A stretch of 64,000 nucleotides of DNA from DASRSS01 sp963799045 (GCA_963799045.1 CAWCVN010000006.1:186001-250000), one strand, 5' to 3'. Shown: positions 28,887-39,019, counted from the first letter of the stretch. Program-made: numbers and translations. The notes: generated by a model not told the origin, from the sequence alone.

Positions 28887-30197
28887 ATGACCGCTATAGC
28901 TGCGCGCCCGTCTGCTGCCCCCGAGCCAGCCGGTGCCCGCGTACCCCAGCCCGGCATGTTCCGGTCACTGCGGGTGCGCAACTTCCGCTTGTACGCCTCT
29001 GGGCAGCTCATCTCGCTGACCGGAACCTGGATGCAGCGGGTTGCGCAGGACTGGCTGGTGCTCGAGCTGACGAACTCCGGCACCGCGCTCGGCATCGTGA
29101 CGGCGCTGCAGTTCGGTCCGGCGATGCTGCTCGGCCTGTGGGGCGGCGTGATCGCCGACCGGGGCGACAAGCGCAAGCTGCTGTTCGCCACCCAGTCCGG
29201 GTTGGCGATCGTCGCGCTCGCGCTCGGCCTGCTCGACCTCGCCGGCGTCGTCCGCTTCTGGCACGTGCTCGTCCTGGCGACGCTGCTCGGGCTGGTCGCC
29301 GCCGTCGACTCGCCGGTGCGCCAGTCGTTCGTCGTCGAGATGGTCGGGCAAGCAGGACCTGACGAACGCCGTCGCGATCAACTCGACCACGTTCAACGCC
29401 GCGCGCATCATGGGGCCGGCGATCGCCGGTGGCATGATCACCGCCGTCGGCACGGGCTGGGCCTTCGTCGGCAACGCGTTCTCCAGCGTGGCGGTGCTCG
29501 CCGGACTGTGGCTGATGCGGCCGGCCGAGCTGCACCCATCGCCGCCGCTGCACCGCGCCCGTGGCCAGCTGCGGGAGGGCATCCGTTACGTCCGCGGTCG
29601 GGGCGACCTGGTGCTGATCATGGTGCTGATCTTCGTCATCGGCACCTTCGGGCTGAACTTCCAGATCACGACCGCCCTGATGGCCAAGCAGGTGTTCCAC
29701 CGCGGCGCGAGCGGGTACGGAATGCTCTCGACCGCGCTCGCGGTCGGCGCGTGCGCTGGGCGCGGTGGTCGCGACGCGACGCACCGTGCGTCCCTCGCAA
29801 CTGTTCCTCGTCCTGACTGCGCCTGACGTTCAGCGTCTTCGAGATCGCGTCGGGCATGATGCCCGGCTACGACCTGACGGCCGTGCTGCTGGTGCCCACC
29901 GGGCTGGGGATGCTGACGCTGACCACGGCGGCCAATTCGTTCGTGCAGCTGGGGGTCGAGCCGACGATGCGGGGCCGGGTCATGGCGCTCTACCTCGTCT
30001 GCTTCATGGGCGGCACCCCGCTCGGCGCCCCGATCGTCGGCTGGCTGGCCGGGGCCGCCGGACCCCGCTGGGGCTTGATCGGCGGCGGGCTGACCTGCCT
30101 GCTGGTGACACTCGCCCTGGCCGCCGTCGTGGCCCACCGGCGCGGGCTGCACGCCGGATACCTCACCCGCCGCGCCGCGCTGCTGGCGCACGGCTGA
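28887..30197 (+). CDS. MFS drug exporter of the EntS/tetracycline type (three frameshifts)
   Basis: About 435 residues. It opens with FRSLRVRNFRLYASGQLISLTGTWMQRVAQDWLVLELT, then GLWGGVIADRGDKRKLL (the MFS motif A loop), MVG/KQDLTNAVAINS, MGPAIAGGMITAVGTGWAFVGNA and FVQLGVEPTMRGRVMALYLVCFMGGTPLGAPIVGWLA. The motifs and gene context suggest efflux of a toxic compound under MarR control. Breaks at ~29346, 29752 and 29822 are single extra bases with uninterrupted homology on either side. The start is ATG 28887. Confidence 0.88.
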
Positions 30198-30228
30198 GCC
30201 GCCCGCTGCGGCCGGGCACAATGGCCGG

Positions 30229-31018
30229 GTGCAGCGGATCGAGGTCGCCGACGCGGCCGATCCCCGGTTGGCCGACTTCCGCGACCTCACCGACGCCGAC
30301 GTGCGCCCGGACCGGCGCGGCATCGTGATCGCCGAGGGCGTCAACGTGGTCGAGCGGCTGGCCCGCTCGCCGTACCGGGTGCGCGCGGTGTTCGGGGTGC
30401 CGCAGCGGGTCGATGCGCTCGCTGCCGCCCTCACGGACCTGGACGTCCCGGTGTACATCGCCGACAAGTGGCTGCTGTCCGACGTCGTGGGCTTCCGCGT
30501 CACGCGCGGCGTGCTGGCCTCGGCCGATCGCCCCGCAGCGGCCGACGCCGAGGCGCTGCTCGCGGTTGCCCGCCGGGTCGCCGTGCTCGAGGGGCTCAAC
30601 GACTTCGAGAACCTCGGGGCGCTGTTCCGCAACGCCGCGGCCTTCGGGCGTGGACGCGGTGCTGCTCGACCCGCGCTGCGCGGACCCGCTGTACCGGCGC
30701 AGCGTGCGCGTCTCGATGGGCCACGTGCTGCGGGTGCCGTTCGCGGTCCTGCCCGAACCGTGGCCGGAGTCGCGTCGAACTGCGTCCGGCGCAGCGGCCT
30801 GCGGCTGCTGGCCATGACGCCGCGCGCGGCGGCCACAGCCGCTGCGCGAACTCGCCGCGCCGGACCGCTGGGCCGTGCTGCTCGGCGCCGAGGGGCCCGG
30901 GCTCAGCGAGGCGGCCCTGGCCCGCGCCGACGAGCTGGTGCGCATCCCGATGGCGCCGGGCGTGGACTCGCTCAACGTGGCGACGGCCGCGGCGGTGGCC
31001 TTCGCTGCGCTCGCCTGA
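30229..31018 (+). CDS. SpoU/TrmH-family RNA 2'-O-methyltransferase (several frameshifts)
   Basis: About 262 residues when repaired. It has an N-terminal substrate-binding domain (MQRIEVADAADPRLADFRDLTD, GIVIAEGVNVVERL) and a SpoU knot domain: LEGLNDFENLGALFRNAAAFG (motif 1 with the conserved Asn-x-Gly and Arg), LGAEGPGLSEAAL (motif 2) and RIPMAPGVDSLNVATAAAVAFAALA (motif 3, knot). It methylates rRNA or tRNA ribose from SAM. Frame changes at about 30647, 30775, 30787 and ~30830 break it. The GTG at 30229 is 32 bases after the MFS stop. It is convergent with the ABC genes across a shared hairpin. Confidence 0.85.
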
Positions 31019-31020
31019 GC

Positions 31021-31068
31021 GATCTTCCTGCGGCAGACGCGCCATGCCGCGCCCGGCGCAGGAAGATC
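31021..31068. terminator. Bidirectional hairpin between convergent genes
   Basis: Perfect 12-bp stem, GATCTTCCTGCG (31021-31032) and CGCAGGAAGATC (31057-31068), around a 24-base loop. It lies between the methyltransferase stop and the ABC exporter stop. Confidence 0.75.
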
Positions 31069-31084
31069 GGACCTGACCGCGCTG

Positions 31085-32950
31085 TCAGACGAGCGAGTCG
31101 CGCCAGGAGGCGTGCAGGGCGGCGAACTGGCCGGAGCCCGCCGCGACCAGGTCCGCCGGGCGGCCGTCCTCGACCACCCGGCCGGCCTCGAGGACAAGGA
31201 CGCGGTCGGCGATTTCCACCGTCGACAACCGGTGCGCGATGATCAGCGCGGTGCGCGAGGCGAGCACGGTGCGTAGCGCGCGCTGCACCGCGCGTTCGGT
31301 CGGGACGTCGAGCGACGAGGTCGCCTCGTCGAGGATGAGCACGGCCGGGTCGGCCAGGAATGCGCGCGCGAACGCGACCAGCTGCCGCTGCCCCGCCGAC
31401 AGCCGCCCGCCGCGCTTGCGGACGTCGGTGTCGTAGCCCTCCGGCAGCGCGCGGATGAACTCGTGCGCGCCGACCGCCTGCGCCGCGGCCACGACCTCAT
31501 CTCGCGACGCGCCGGCCTTGCCGAAGCCGATGTTGTCGGCGACGGACCCGGAGAACAGGAAGCCCTCCTGGGTGACCATCACGATCGACCGGCGCAGGTC
31601 GCTGTCGGCGAGTGCGCGCACGTCGACGCCGTCCAAGCGCACCGCGCCCGAGGTGGGGTCGTAGAAGCGGGCGATGAGCTTGGCGAGCGTGGTCTTGCCG
31701 GCCCCGGTCGTGCCGACCAGGGCGACCGTCTGCCCGGCCGGGATGTCGAGATCGAGCCCGGGCAGCACCTGGGCACCGGCCCGGTAGCCGAACCCCACGC
31801 CGTCGAACTCGATCCTGCCGCGGACCGGGCTCGGCAGCGGCTGCGGGTTCTCGGGCTCCGGCACGTCCGGGCGCTCGGCCAGCACTGCCGAGATCTTGTC
31901 CAGCGCGGCGGTGGCCGACTGCAGTGAGTTGTAAAAGACCGCGACGTCCTCCATCGGGTCGTAGAACTTCCAGAGGTAGAGCATGAAGGCCGTGAGTACG
32001 CCGAGGTCGAGGCTGCCGTCGGCGACCCGGTAGCCGCCCACGAGCAGGACGATGGCCTGCGCGAGATTGCCGATCAACGTCGTGCCCGGGATGAATACGG
32101 CGTGCAGCGTGAACGCGCGCCGGTTCGCCTCGCGGTACTCACCGTTGAGCTCGGCGAAGATGACGTCGTTACGCTGCTCGCGCCGGAACGCCTGCACCGC
32201 GCGGATACCGTTGAACGTCTCCACCATGTTGACGATCAGCGCGGCGACCGCCTCGCGGGTGCGGCGGAACGCAATCCGGGCCCGCCCGGCGAACCAGCGG
32301 TACAGCAGCCACACCGGGATCAGCGAGCCGGTGGCGATCAGCGCCAGCGGGACGTCCAGGAAGTAGAGCAGCACGAAGATGGCGGCGATGTTGAACATCG
32401 CCGTCAGCAACCCGTCGAGGCCGGAGTCCAGCAGCTCGGTGAGCGTGTCCACGTCCGAGGTCAACCGGGAGATGACCCGCCCGGAGGTGAACCGCTCGTG
32501 GAAGGACACCGACAGCGTCTGCACGTGCTCGAAGGCTCGCCGGCGCAGGTCGTAGAGCACCACCTGGCCGATCGCGCCGGTGCGCAGCACGAACAGCGAA
32601 CGCAGCAGTCCCGACGTCGTCGCCGACACCGCGAGCACGGTGGTCACGACGGCCAGCGATGCGTAGTCGCCGGACAGCGCCCGCGGCAGCGACGTATCGA
32701 TCGCGACGCCGATCAGCCACGGCTCTGCCATCGTCGCGGCGACCTGGACCAGCACGACCAGCAGCACGCCGGTGATCGCGCGCCGGTGCGGGCGGATCAG
32801 CTCGCCGAGCAAAGCGCGGGCCGCGCCATCCAGCTGCGCACGACCGGTAGGGACGAACTCGTCCGCCTGCCGGGTGGCCTTCGCGGCGTCCGGCGCGAGC
32901 TTGCCCTGCCAGTGTGCCGGGTCGCTCGGATGCTCGATGGGATCGCTCAC
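31085..32950 (-). CDS. ABC exporter half-transporter (second subunit)
   Basis: Protein of 621 residues. It has a six-helix membrane domain (residues ~45-340, starting LIRPHRRAITGVLLVVLVQ) fused to an ATPase: Walker A GTTGAGKTT, signature LSAGQRQ, Walker B VLILDEATSSLD and H-loop IIAHRLS. It has the catalytic Glu of Walker B, unlike its partner. The GTG at 32950 overlaps the TGA of the upstream subunit by four bases. The pair has the organisation of heterodimeric type IV exporters (BmrCD/TM287-288-like), which pump drugs or lipids. The specific substrate is unknown. Confidence 0.92.
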   Translation of the reverse strand: MSDPIEHPSDPAHWQGKLAPDAAKATRQADEFVPTGRAQLDGAARALLGELIRPHRRAITGVLLVVLVQVAATMAEPWLIGVAIDTSLPRALSGDYASLAVVTTVLAVSATTSGLLRSLFVLRTGAIGQVVLYDLRRRAFEHVQTLSVSFHERFTSGRVISRLTSDVDTLTELLDSGLDGLLTAMFNIAAIFVLLYFLDVPLALIATGSLIPVWLLYRWFAGRARIAFRRTREAVAALIVNMVETFNGIRAVQAFRREQRNDVIFAELNGEYREANRRAFTLHAVFIPGTTLIGNLAQAIVLLVGGYRVADGSLDLGVLTAFMLYLWKFYDPMEDVAVFYNSLQSATAALDKISAVLAERPDVPEPENPQPLPSPVRGRIEFDGVGFGYRAGAQVLPGLDLDIPAGQTVALVGTTGAGKTTLAKLIARFYDPTSGAVRLDGVDVRALADSDLRRSIVMVTQEGFLFSGSVADNIGFGKAGASRDEVVAAAQAVGAHEFIRALPEGYDTDVRKRGGRLSAGQRQLVAFARAFLADPAVLILDEATSSLDVPTERAVQRALRTVLASRTALIIAHRLSTVEIADRVLVLEAGRVVEDGRPADLVAAGSGQFAALHASWRDSLV

Positions 32951-34728
32951 GCCGGCTCCTGCAATCCGGGGGACTGGCTGAGCAGGTCGCGGTAGGCGGG
33001 GACGGTCGCGAGCAGCTCACTGTGCGTGCCGACGGCTGCGATCCGCCCGCCGGCCAGCAGCGCCACCCGGTCGGCCAGCAGCACGGTCGACGGGCGGTGC
33101 GCCACCACGAGCGCGGTGGTGTCCGCGAGGACGCGGCGCAGCGCGGCCTCGACCTGGGCCTCGGTGTGCACGTCGAGCGCCGACAGGGGATCGTCCAGGA
33201 TCAGCACAGCGGGGCGGCCGAGCACCGCCCGAGCCAGCGCGAGCCGTTGCCGCTGGCCGCCGGATAGCGACAGGCCCTGCTCGCCGATGCGGGTGTCGAG
33301 GCCGAACGGCAGCTCACACACGAAGCGGGCCTGGGCGATCTCGATAGCCTCGGTGACGTCCTGCTCGCCCATGCCGGGCCGGCCGAGGGTGAGGTTCTCC
33401 CGCACGCTGGCCGAGAACAGGGTGGCTTCCTCGAAGGCGGTCGCGACGACGCGGCGCAGCTCGTCGAGCGTCAGGTCACGCACGTCGATGCCCCCGACGA
33501 GGACCGCGCCGCCGGTGACGTCGTACAGGCGCGGTACCAAGGCCGTCAGCGTGGTCTTGCCGGAGCCGACGGCGCCGACCAGGGCCATCGTCTCCCCGGG
33601 CCGGATATCGAGGTCGATGCCGCGCAGGACGTCCGTGCCGGCGTCGGCATAGCCGAAGCGCACCCCGCGGAACTGCAGGCTGGCCGTCGGTGCGGGCGGC
33701 GTCGGCACGGCCGGACTGGTGATCAACGGCTCGGTATCGAGCACCTCGAACACGCGCCCGGCCGCTGTCGAGGCCTCCTGCAGCAGGGCGAGCAGCCAGC
33801 CGAGGGAGACGATCGGCCACACCAGCCGCAGGTACAAGGTGATGAACGCGACCAGCTGGCCCTGGGTCATCGTGTGATGGGCGACCGCCACGACGCCGCC
33901 CCACGCGACGCCGGCGAGCACGAGCTGCGGCAGTCCTTCGAGGACCGCCCAGAACCAGCCCAGTGTCCGCACCTTCACCAGCTCCGCCGCCCGCAGTCGC
34001 TGCGCGTGCCCGGTGAAACCGTCGAGCATCTGCCGCCGTCGGCCGAAAGACTTGATCACGCGGATGCCGAGTGCGGACTCCTCGACCGCCGTGGCGAGAT
34101 CGCCGGTGAGGTCCTGTGCGCGGCGGGAGTCACGGCTGTAGCGCTGCTCGAAGCGCCGAGTGACGACCGCGAGCGGTGTCATCGCGGCGAGCACAAACAG
34201 CCCGAGCCACGGGTGAATGTGGATCAGCAGCACCAGGACGACGACGACGGTGGCGCCGTTGGCGATGAGGAACACGAAGCCGAAGCCGACGAAGCGGCGC
34301 AGCGTCGACAGGTCGGTCGTCAGCCGCGACAACAGCTGACCCGACGGCCACCAGTCGTGGAAGGCCACCTGCAGTCGCTGCAGATGCGCGAACAGGTCAC
34401 GGCGAATGTCGGTCTCGAGGCTCGTGGCGGCGCTGGCCATCGCGTATCGCCGCGCGAAGAACAGCACGGCCTCGGCGACGCCGAGCGCGAGCGCGAGAAG
34501 GGACAGCAGCCAGACACCGCCAGGATCGCGGTGCCGGATCGGCCCGTCCACCACCCGGCCTATGACGATCGGCACCATCGACTGCGCGAGCATCGCGCCG
34601 CAGGCGGTGATGATCATAACGGTGATGGCTCGACGGTGCGGCCGGACCCAGCGTCGTAGCCGCAGCAGGGTGGCGAGAGAGCTAGTGCGCGGGAGCCGCT
34701 TGTCTAGATCGTCAGCGGCGCGAGTCAC
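32947..34728 (-). CDS. ABC exporter half-transporter (first subunit, degenerate ATP site)
   Basis: Protein of 593 residues: membrane domain (RPHRRAITVMIITACGAMLAQSMVPIVIG onward) and ATPase with Walker A GAVGSGKTT and signature LSGGQRQ. Walker B reads VLILDDPLSALD, with Asp in place of the usual catalytic Glu. That is the mark of the degenerate half-site in heterodimeric exporters. It is the first gene of a coupled pair with 31085-32950. The ATG at 34728 begins MTRAADDLDKRLPR. A 111-base gap separates it from sepH. The stretch is free of indels. Confidence 0.92.
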   Translation of the reverse strand: MTRAADDLDKRLPRTSSLATLLRLRRWVRPHRRAITVMIITACGAMLAQSMVPIVIGRVVDGPIRHRDPGGVWLLSLLALALGVAEAVLFFARRYAMASAATSLETDIRRDLFAHLQRLQVAFHDWWPSGQLLSRLTTDLSTLRRFVGFGFVFLIANGATVVVVLVLLIHIHPWLGLFVLAAMTPLAVVTRRFEQRYSRDSRRAQDLTGDLATAVEESALGIRVIKSFGRRRQMLDGFTGHAQRLRAAELVKVRTLGWFWAVLEGLPQLVLAGVAWGGVVAVAHHTMTQGQLVAFITLYLRLVWPIVSLGWLLALLQEASTAAGRVFEVLDTEPLITSPAVPTPPAPTASLQFRGVRFGYADAGTDVLRGIDLDIRPGETMALVGAVGSGKTTLTALVPRLYDVTGGAVLVGGIDVRDLTLDELRRVVATAFEEATLFSASVRENLTLGRPGMGEQDVTEAIEIAQARFVCELPFGLDTRIGEQGLSLSGGQRQRLALARAVLGRPAVLILDDPLSALDVHTEAQVEAALRRVLADTTALVVAHRPSTVLLADRVALLAGGRIAAVGTHSELLATVPAYRDLLSQSPGLQEPA

Positions 34729-34839
34729 GTTGGGGCACGCTACGACGCCGCACTGACAACGGTCGACCGGTTTTCAGCGTCCTCGATGATCACCGGCCCG
34801 GCAGCGGACTGCCGAGGCTACGACCGTGAGCATCGGCGG

Positions 34840-35775
34840 TCAGTCGTGCTTGCGGCGCACGCCGAGCATGATGTCGTCCCAGGTGGGGATGCGCGCCCGA
34901 GCGGCCCGCTGCTCGTCGCTCTCCTCGCGCGGCAGCGGCTTGGTCAGCATCGGGTTGTCGTTCGCCTCCGCCGGCAGCCGCAGGGGCAGGGGTGGCGCGT
35001 CGTAGTCGGCGGCGGCGCGGGGTCGTGGCTGGGCCAGGTTGTGGGCCTCCTGATCGAAGACCTCCTCGACGACAGGCAGCGGGCCGGTGTGTGCCCCGGG
35101 CATCGCCGGGAACGCGACGACGCCGGGCACCAGCGGCGGCGCCGAGGTCACCGACGCCGCGGGCCGATCCGGCAGGTCGGCGATGACCGCCCGGATCGGA
35201 CGGTCGCTGAGCAGGTCGGCCGCGGTCTCGTCCAGGGGAGTCACGGAGCGCCCGCTGAGCTGGAACAGCCACTCGGCCACCCGCTCGGTCTTGCCACCGA
35301 TCCAGCGGGCGCTGATCACCCAGTTGCCGTCGTCGCGGCGCCGGGCGTCCCAGGTGACCTTCGCGGCGGCGATGCCATGCGCGGTGAACCGGTCGTCCAC
35401 GGCCTCGCCGAAGACGACCAACTGGCCCTCGTCGGTGCTGCGCCGCGCCCGTCCCCGCCGCGCCTCGTCGGCGATGCGGGCCCGCTCGGCCAGCACCGGT
35501 CCGGCGAAGCGCATGACCCGCTCGAAGCTCATCTCGTTCTGCACCGCGAGGTCTTCGGGCGACTCACCGGCGCGCACCCGCACCTGAATGTCCCGCGGTC
35601 CGAGCTCGTCAGCCGTCGGGGCAGGTTCGTCCTGGTGCAGCCGCGGCAGGTCCGACCGGATCGCGTCGCGCAGCGCGCTGTTGATCGGCAGCAGGAAGTG
35701 TTCGCCGCCATCGGCCGTCTCCAGGATCACGTGATCCTGGTCGGCTCCGGAGCGGACGAATCGCAGCTGGCGCAT
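34840..35775 (-). CDS. sepH: Septation protein SepH
   Basis: Protein of 311 residues, an FtsZ-binding cell-division protein of Actinobacteria. The N-terminal DUF3071 region (MRQLRFVRSGADQDHVILETADGGEHFLLPI, GPRDIQVRVRAGESPEDLAVQNEMSFERVMRFAGPVLAERARIADEARR) includes the helix-turn-helix-like part. KVTWDARRRDDGNWVISARW follows, then a Pro-rich disordered tail ending TWDDIMLGVRRKHD. It stimulates FtsZ assembly at septa in Streptomyces and mycobacteria. ATG 35775 is the family start. It lies next to serC on the same strand, an arrangement I recall as common in actinomycetes. Confidence 0.92.
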   Translation of the reverse strand: MRQLRFVRSGADQDHVILETADGGEHFLLPINSALRDAIRSDLPRLHQDEPAPTADELGPRDIQVRVRAGESPEDLAVQNEMSFERVMRFAGPVLAERARIADEARRGRARRSTDEGQLVVFGEAVDDRFTAHGIAAAKVTWDARRRDDGNWVISARWIGGKTERVAEWLFQLSGRSVTPLDETAADLLSDRPIRAVIADLPDRPAASVTSAPPLVPGVVAFPAMPGAHTGPLPVVEEVFDQEAHNLAQPRPRAAADYDAPPLPLRLPAEANDNPMLTKPLPREESDEQRAARARIPTWDDIMLGVRRKHD

Positions 35776-35825
35776 GGAACGACGATAGGCGTGCCGGGGC
35801 CCCATCCGGCGGAGCACACGCCGTG

Positions 35826-36941
35826 TCAGAGCCTCTCGACGACGTAGTCGACGCAGGCCGTCAAGGCGCTGACGTCGTCCGGATCGACCGCCGGGTACAT
35901 GCCGACACGCAGCTGGTTGCGGCCCAGTGCCCGGTACGGCTCGATGTCGACGACGCCGTTCGCGCGCAGCACCGCGGCGACCGCGCCGGCGTCGACGGAA
36001 TCGACGAAGTCGATGGTGCCGACGACCGGGCTGCGCAGCGCGGGATCGGTGACGAACGGCGTCGCGTACGGGCGGGCCTCGGCCCAGGCGTACAGCCGTT
36101 CCGACGAGTCGGCGGTCCGCTTGGTGGCCCAGTCCAGCCCGCCCGCCGCGAGCATGGCCTCCACCTGATGGGCGAGCAGCCACAACGAGGCGATCGCCGG
36201 GGTGTTGTAGGTCTGCTGCCTGCGGGAGTTGTCGATCGCCAGGGTGAGGTCGAGCGAGGGCGGCCGCCAGCGGGCCGCCTTGAGCTCCTCGGCCCGGTCC
36301 AGGGCGGCCGGCGACAGGGCGGCGAGCCAGAGCCCGGCCTCGGCCGCGAACGCCTTCTGTGGCGAGAAGTAGTAGGCGTCGGTCTCGGCGATGTCCACCT
36401 CGACGCCTCCGGCGGCCGACGTCGCGTCGACCAGCATGAGGGCACCGTCGCCGGCCACCCGGCGCACCGGCAGGACGACACCGGTCGACGTCTCGCTCTG
36501 CGGCCAGGCGTAGGCGTCGACACCGGGGCTGGCCTCGGGCGCGCAACCGCTGCCGTACTCGGTGCGCAGCACGACCGGGTCGGCGAGGAACGGTGCGCCC
36601 GCCGTGATCGCGGCGAACTTGGCGGAGAACTCCCCGCAGACGACGTGCTGGGCGCGGTCGCGCACGAGGCCGAAGGCGGCGGCGTCCCAGAACGCCGTGG
36701 CGCCGCCGTTGCCCAGCACGATCTCGTAACCGTCCGGCAGGCGCAGCAGGTTTGCCAGACCCGCGCGGATGCGTGCCACCAGGTTCCGGACCGGCGCCTG
36801 GCGATGGCTGGTGCCCAGCAGCGTGCCGCCCGTCTCGCCGAGTTCCCGGACCGCGGCCGCGGGCACCTTCGACGGGCCCGAGCCGAAGCGGCCGTCGGAC
36901 GGCTTGAGGCTGTCGGGCAGGAGAATCTCGGGCGGAGTCAC
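35826..36941 (-). CDS. serC: Phosphoserine aminotransferase
   Basis: PLP enzyme of 371 residues forming phosphoserine from 3-phosphohydroxypyruvate in serine synthesis. The opening KPSDGRFGSGPSKVP, TLLGTSHRQAPVRNLV and DATSAAGGVEVD are typical, and YYFSPQKAFAAEAGLW carries the PLP lysine. It is of the mycobacterial/actinobacterial subtype. The GTG at 36941 gives the usual N-terminus (MTPPEILLPDSLKP). It is intact and precedes sepH by 50 bases. A longer frame running upstream into the next gene is coincidence. Confidence 0.95.
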   Translation of the reverse strand: MTPPEILLPDSLKPSDGRFGSGPSKVPAAAVRELGETGGTLLGTSHRQAPVRNLVARIRAGLANLLRLPDGYEIVLGNGGATAFWDAAAFGLVRDRAQHVVCGEFSAKFAAITAGAPFLADPVVLRTEYGSGCAPEASPGVDAYAWPQSETSTGVVLPVRRVAGDGALMLVDATSAAGGVEVDIAETDAYYFSPQKAFAAEAGLWLAALSPAALDRAEELKAARWRPPSLDLTLAIDNSRRQQTYNTPAIASLWLLAHQVEAMLAAGGLDWATKRTADSSERLYAWAEARPYATPFVTDPALRSPVVGTIDFVDSVDAGAVAAVLRANGVVDIEPYRALGRNQLRVGMYPAVDPDDVSALTACVDYVVERL

Positions 36942-37015
36942 GCCGTAGATTCTCGCACCCGGTTCTGCCGGGATTCCGCCGTGCTCGCCGCGCGGTGCGG
37001 CCCGCTCGGGCACGT

Positions 37016-38321
37016 TCAGTTGCCGAGGACCTGTCGCAGGTAGGTGTTGTCGAAGACCCGGTGCGGGTCGAGCTTGTCGCGCAGGGAGGCGAAGTCGGAA
37101 AGGCGCGGGTAGGTGGCGCTCAGCGATTCGGCGTCGCGCCAGTGCAGCTTGCCCCAGTGCGGGCGCCCGCCGACGTCCTCGGCGATGGCTTCGACGGCGC
37201 GGAAGTACGGCTCGTAGTCGCGGCGCACGTACTGGTGCACCGCGATGTAGCCGCTGTCGCGCCCGCTGGCCGTCGACAGCCAGATGTCGTCGGCGGCAGC
37301 GAAGCGGACCTCGACCGGGAAGCCGATCCGCTCCCCGCTGCGGGCGAGGTACGCGTCGATCTCGGCGAGCACGTGCGGCACCGCCGCGCGCGGGACGGCG
37401 TATTCCATCTCGCGGAACACCACCCGCCGCGGGGAGGCGAACACGCGGTAGGACCGGTCGATGTAGTCGCGGGCCGACAGGGCGCGGGCGGCGACCGCGT
37501 TGGCGCGCGGGATCAGCTCGGGTCGCCGGGAGGTCAGCCGGTTGACGGCGTCGAACACCGTGTTGGACAGGAACTCGTCGTCGACGAAGTGGCGCAGCCG
37601 GCTCACCGGTTTCAGCTCGGTGCCCGGCCGCACCCGGTTGTTGCGCTTGGTCAGCACCCGCCGGGTGTGCGGGAACCAGTAGAACTCGAAGTGGTCGTTG
37701 CCGTCGACGTTCGTCGTCGAGCTCGGCGAGCACCTCGTCGAGCCCGGCGGGCGATTCCGACGCGGCGAGCGCGAACGCCGGTTCGCACTGCAGCGTCACG
37801 CTCGCGATGACGCCGAGTGCGCCCAGTCCCACTCGGGCGGCGGCGAACAGCTCGGGCTCCCGCTCGGCGTCGACGTCGCGCAGAGTCCCGTCGGCGAGGA
37901 CGAGCTGAAGCGCGCGGACCTGGGTGGCGATGCCCCCTAGTGCGGCGCCCGTGCCGTGGGTGCCGGTCGAGATCGCGCCGGAGATCGTCTGCACGTCGAT
38001 GTCGCCGAGGTTCGTCATCGACAGGCCGACATGCCACAGCCCCTCGTTGAGATCGTGCAGGCGGGTGCCAGCGAGCACCGTCGCGATGCCGGTGTCCCGG
38101 TCGGCACGCACGATGCCGCTGAGCAGGTCGAGGCGAAGCTGCGCACCGCCGGCCGCGGGTTCGCCGATCGAGGTGAACGAGTGGCCGGCGCCGATCGGCT
38201 TGATCCGGCCGCCGCGCTCGGCGGTGCGGCGGACGACCTCCTGCAGCTCGCCGATCGAGGTGGGGGACTCCACGGTGACGTCGGCGCCGGCGGTGCCCGC
38301 CCAGTTCGTCCATCTGGTCAC
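37016..38321 (-). CDS. D-arabinono-1,4-lactone oxidase-type FAD oxidoreductase (one frameshift)
   Basis: About 435 residues. The N-terminal FAD-binding (PCMH) domain has IKPIGAGHSFTSIGEP and TISGAISTGTHGTGA. The C-terminal ALO domain has FPVEVRFAAADDIWLST and RPHWGKLHW, the conserved substrate-domain motif. It oxidises an aldonolactone, giving ascorbate-like products. The frame breaks at about 37720. GTG 38321 gives the common family start MTRWTNWAGT, and a -10-like CATCAT at 38334-38329 would make the transcript leaderless. ATG 38330 is the alternative. It diverges from the TetR gene over a shared operator. Confidence 0.88.
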
Positions 38322-38337
38322 CCGGCCCATGATGAGT

Positions 38338-38380
38338 TGGACGCTCGTCCAGGTCAAGGCTTGACTTGGACGAGCGTCCA
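38338..38380. promoter_or_regulatory. Bipartite TetR operator between divergent genes
   Basis: Two 14-bp palindromes, TGGACGCTCGTCCA (38338-38351) and TGGACGAGCGTCCA (38367-38380), flank GTCAAGGCTTGAC. Together they make one large dyad centred at 38359. Outward -35-like TTGACC and TTGACT sit in the centre, so binding would shut off both directions. Confidence 0.8.
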
Positions 38381-38398
38381 GTTGTGTGATGGGCGGCG

Positions 38399-39019
38399 AT
38401 GAGGATGGCGGTGGAGGACCGGCGCGCACAGCTGGTCGATGCGGCGCTGGCCGTCGCGACCGAGGACGGCGTGGCGGCGACGACCGTGCGGCGGGTGGCC
38501 GAGCGGGCAGGTGTCGCCCTCGGCGTCGTCCACTACGCCTTCGCCGACAAGGACGAACTCATCGCCGCCCTCGCGACCCGCATCGTCGACGAGCTGGCCG
38601 GCGCGAGCGAGGCCGGGCTGGACCTCGAACGGTATCCGGATCTGCGCGCGGCCCTCGCCGCGGCGATCGACGGCGTCTGGTCGTTGATCGAGGCGACCCC
38701 GGATGCCCAGCTGCTCACCTACGAGATCACGACGGCGTCGCTGCGCAGCCCGGAGCTGCGGGGCGCCGGCGCGCGCCAGTACGCGGTGGCCCAGGCCGCG
38801 GCCGAGCGGCTGCTCGAGCTCGCCGCCCGCGCCGGTGGCGCGCGCTGGACTCGACCGGTACCGGAGCTGGCCGGTGAGGTGCTGGCCTTCGTCGACGGTG
38901 TGACGCTGCGCTGGCTGGTCGACCGGGACGGCACCGCGGCACGGGCACGGCTGGCGCGCCTCGCGGACTACCTGGTCGCTGCCGGCCGCCGGACCCGCCG
39001 GACCGGGGTGCACCAGTGA
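38399..39019 (+). CDS. TetR-family transcriptional regulator
   Basis: Protein of 206 residues. The N-terminal HTH domain is RRAQLVDAALAVATEDGVAATTVRRVAERAGVALGVVHYAFADKDELIAAL, with the recognition helix near residues 30-45. The all-helical ligand domain is unlike named members. ATG 38399 is used. It is divergent from the lactone oxidase and overlaps the downstream PLP-fold gene by four bases (GTGA), so it probably represses both through the bipartite dyad at 38338-38380. Confidence 0.9.
   Translation: MRMAVEDRRAQLVDAALAVATEDGVAATTVRRVAERAGVALGVVHYAFADKDELIAALATRIVDELAGASEAGLDLERYPDLRAALAAAIDGVWSLIEATPDAQLLTYEITTASLRSPELRGAGARQYAVAQAAAERLLELAARAGGARWTRPVPELAGEVLAFVDGVTLRWLVDRDGTAARARLARLADYLVAAGRRTRRTGVHQ

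Noticed and set aside
35826..38429. One long minus-strand open frame joining lactone oxidase and serC into an 867-residue fusion.
   Set aside because: The join is Arg/Pro-rich junk after a frameshift in the oxidase. Both proteins have complete normal ends, with serC starting at GTG 36941 and the oxidase continuing in another frame to 37016.
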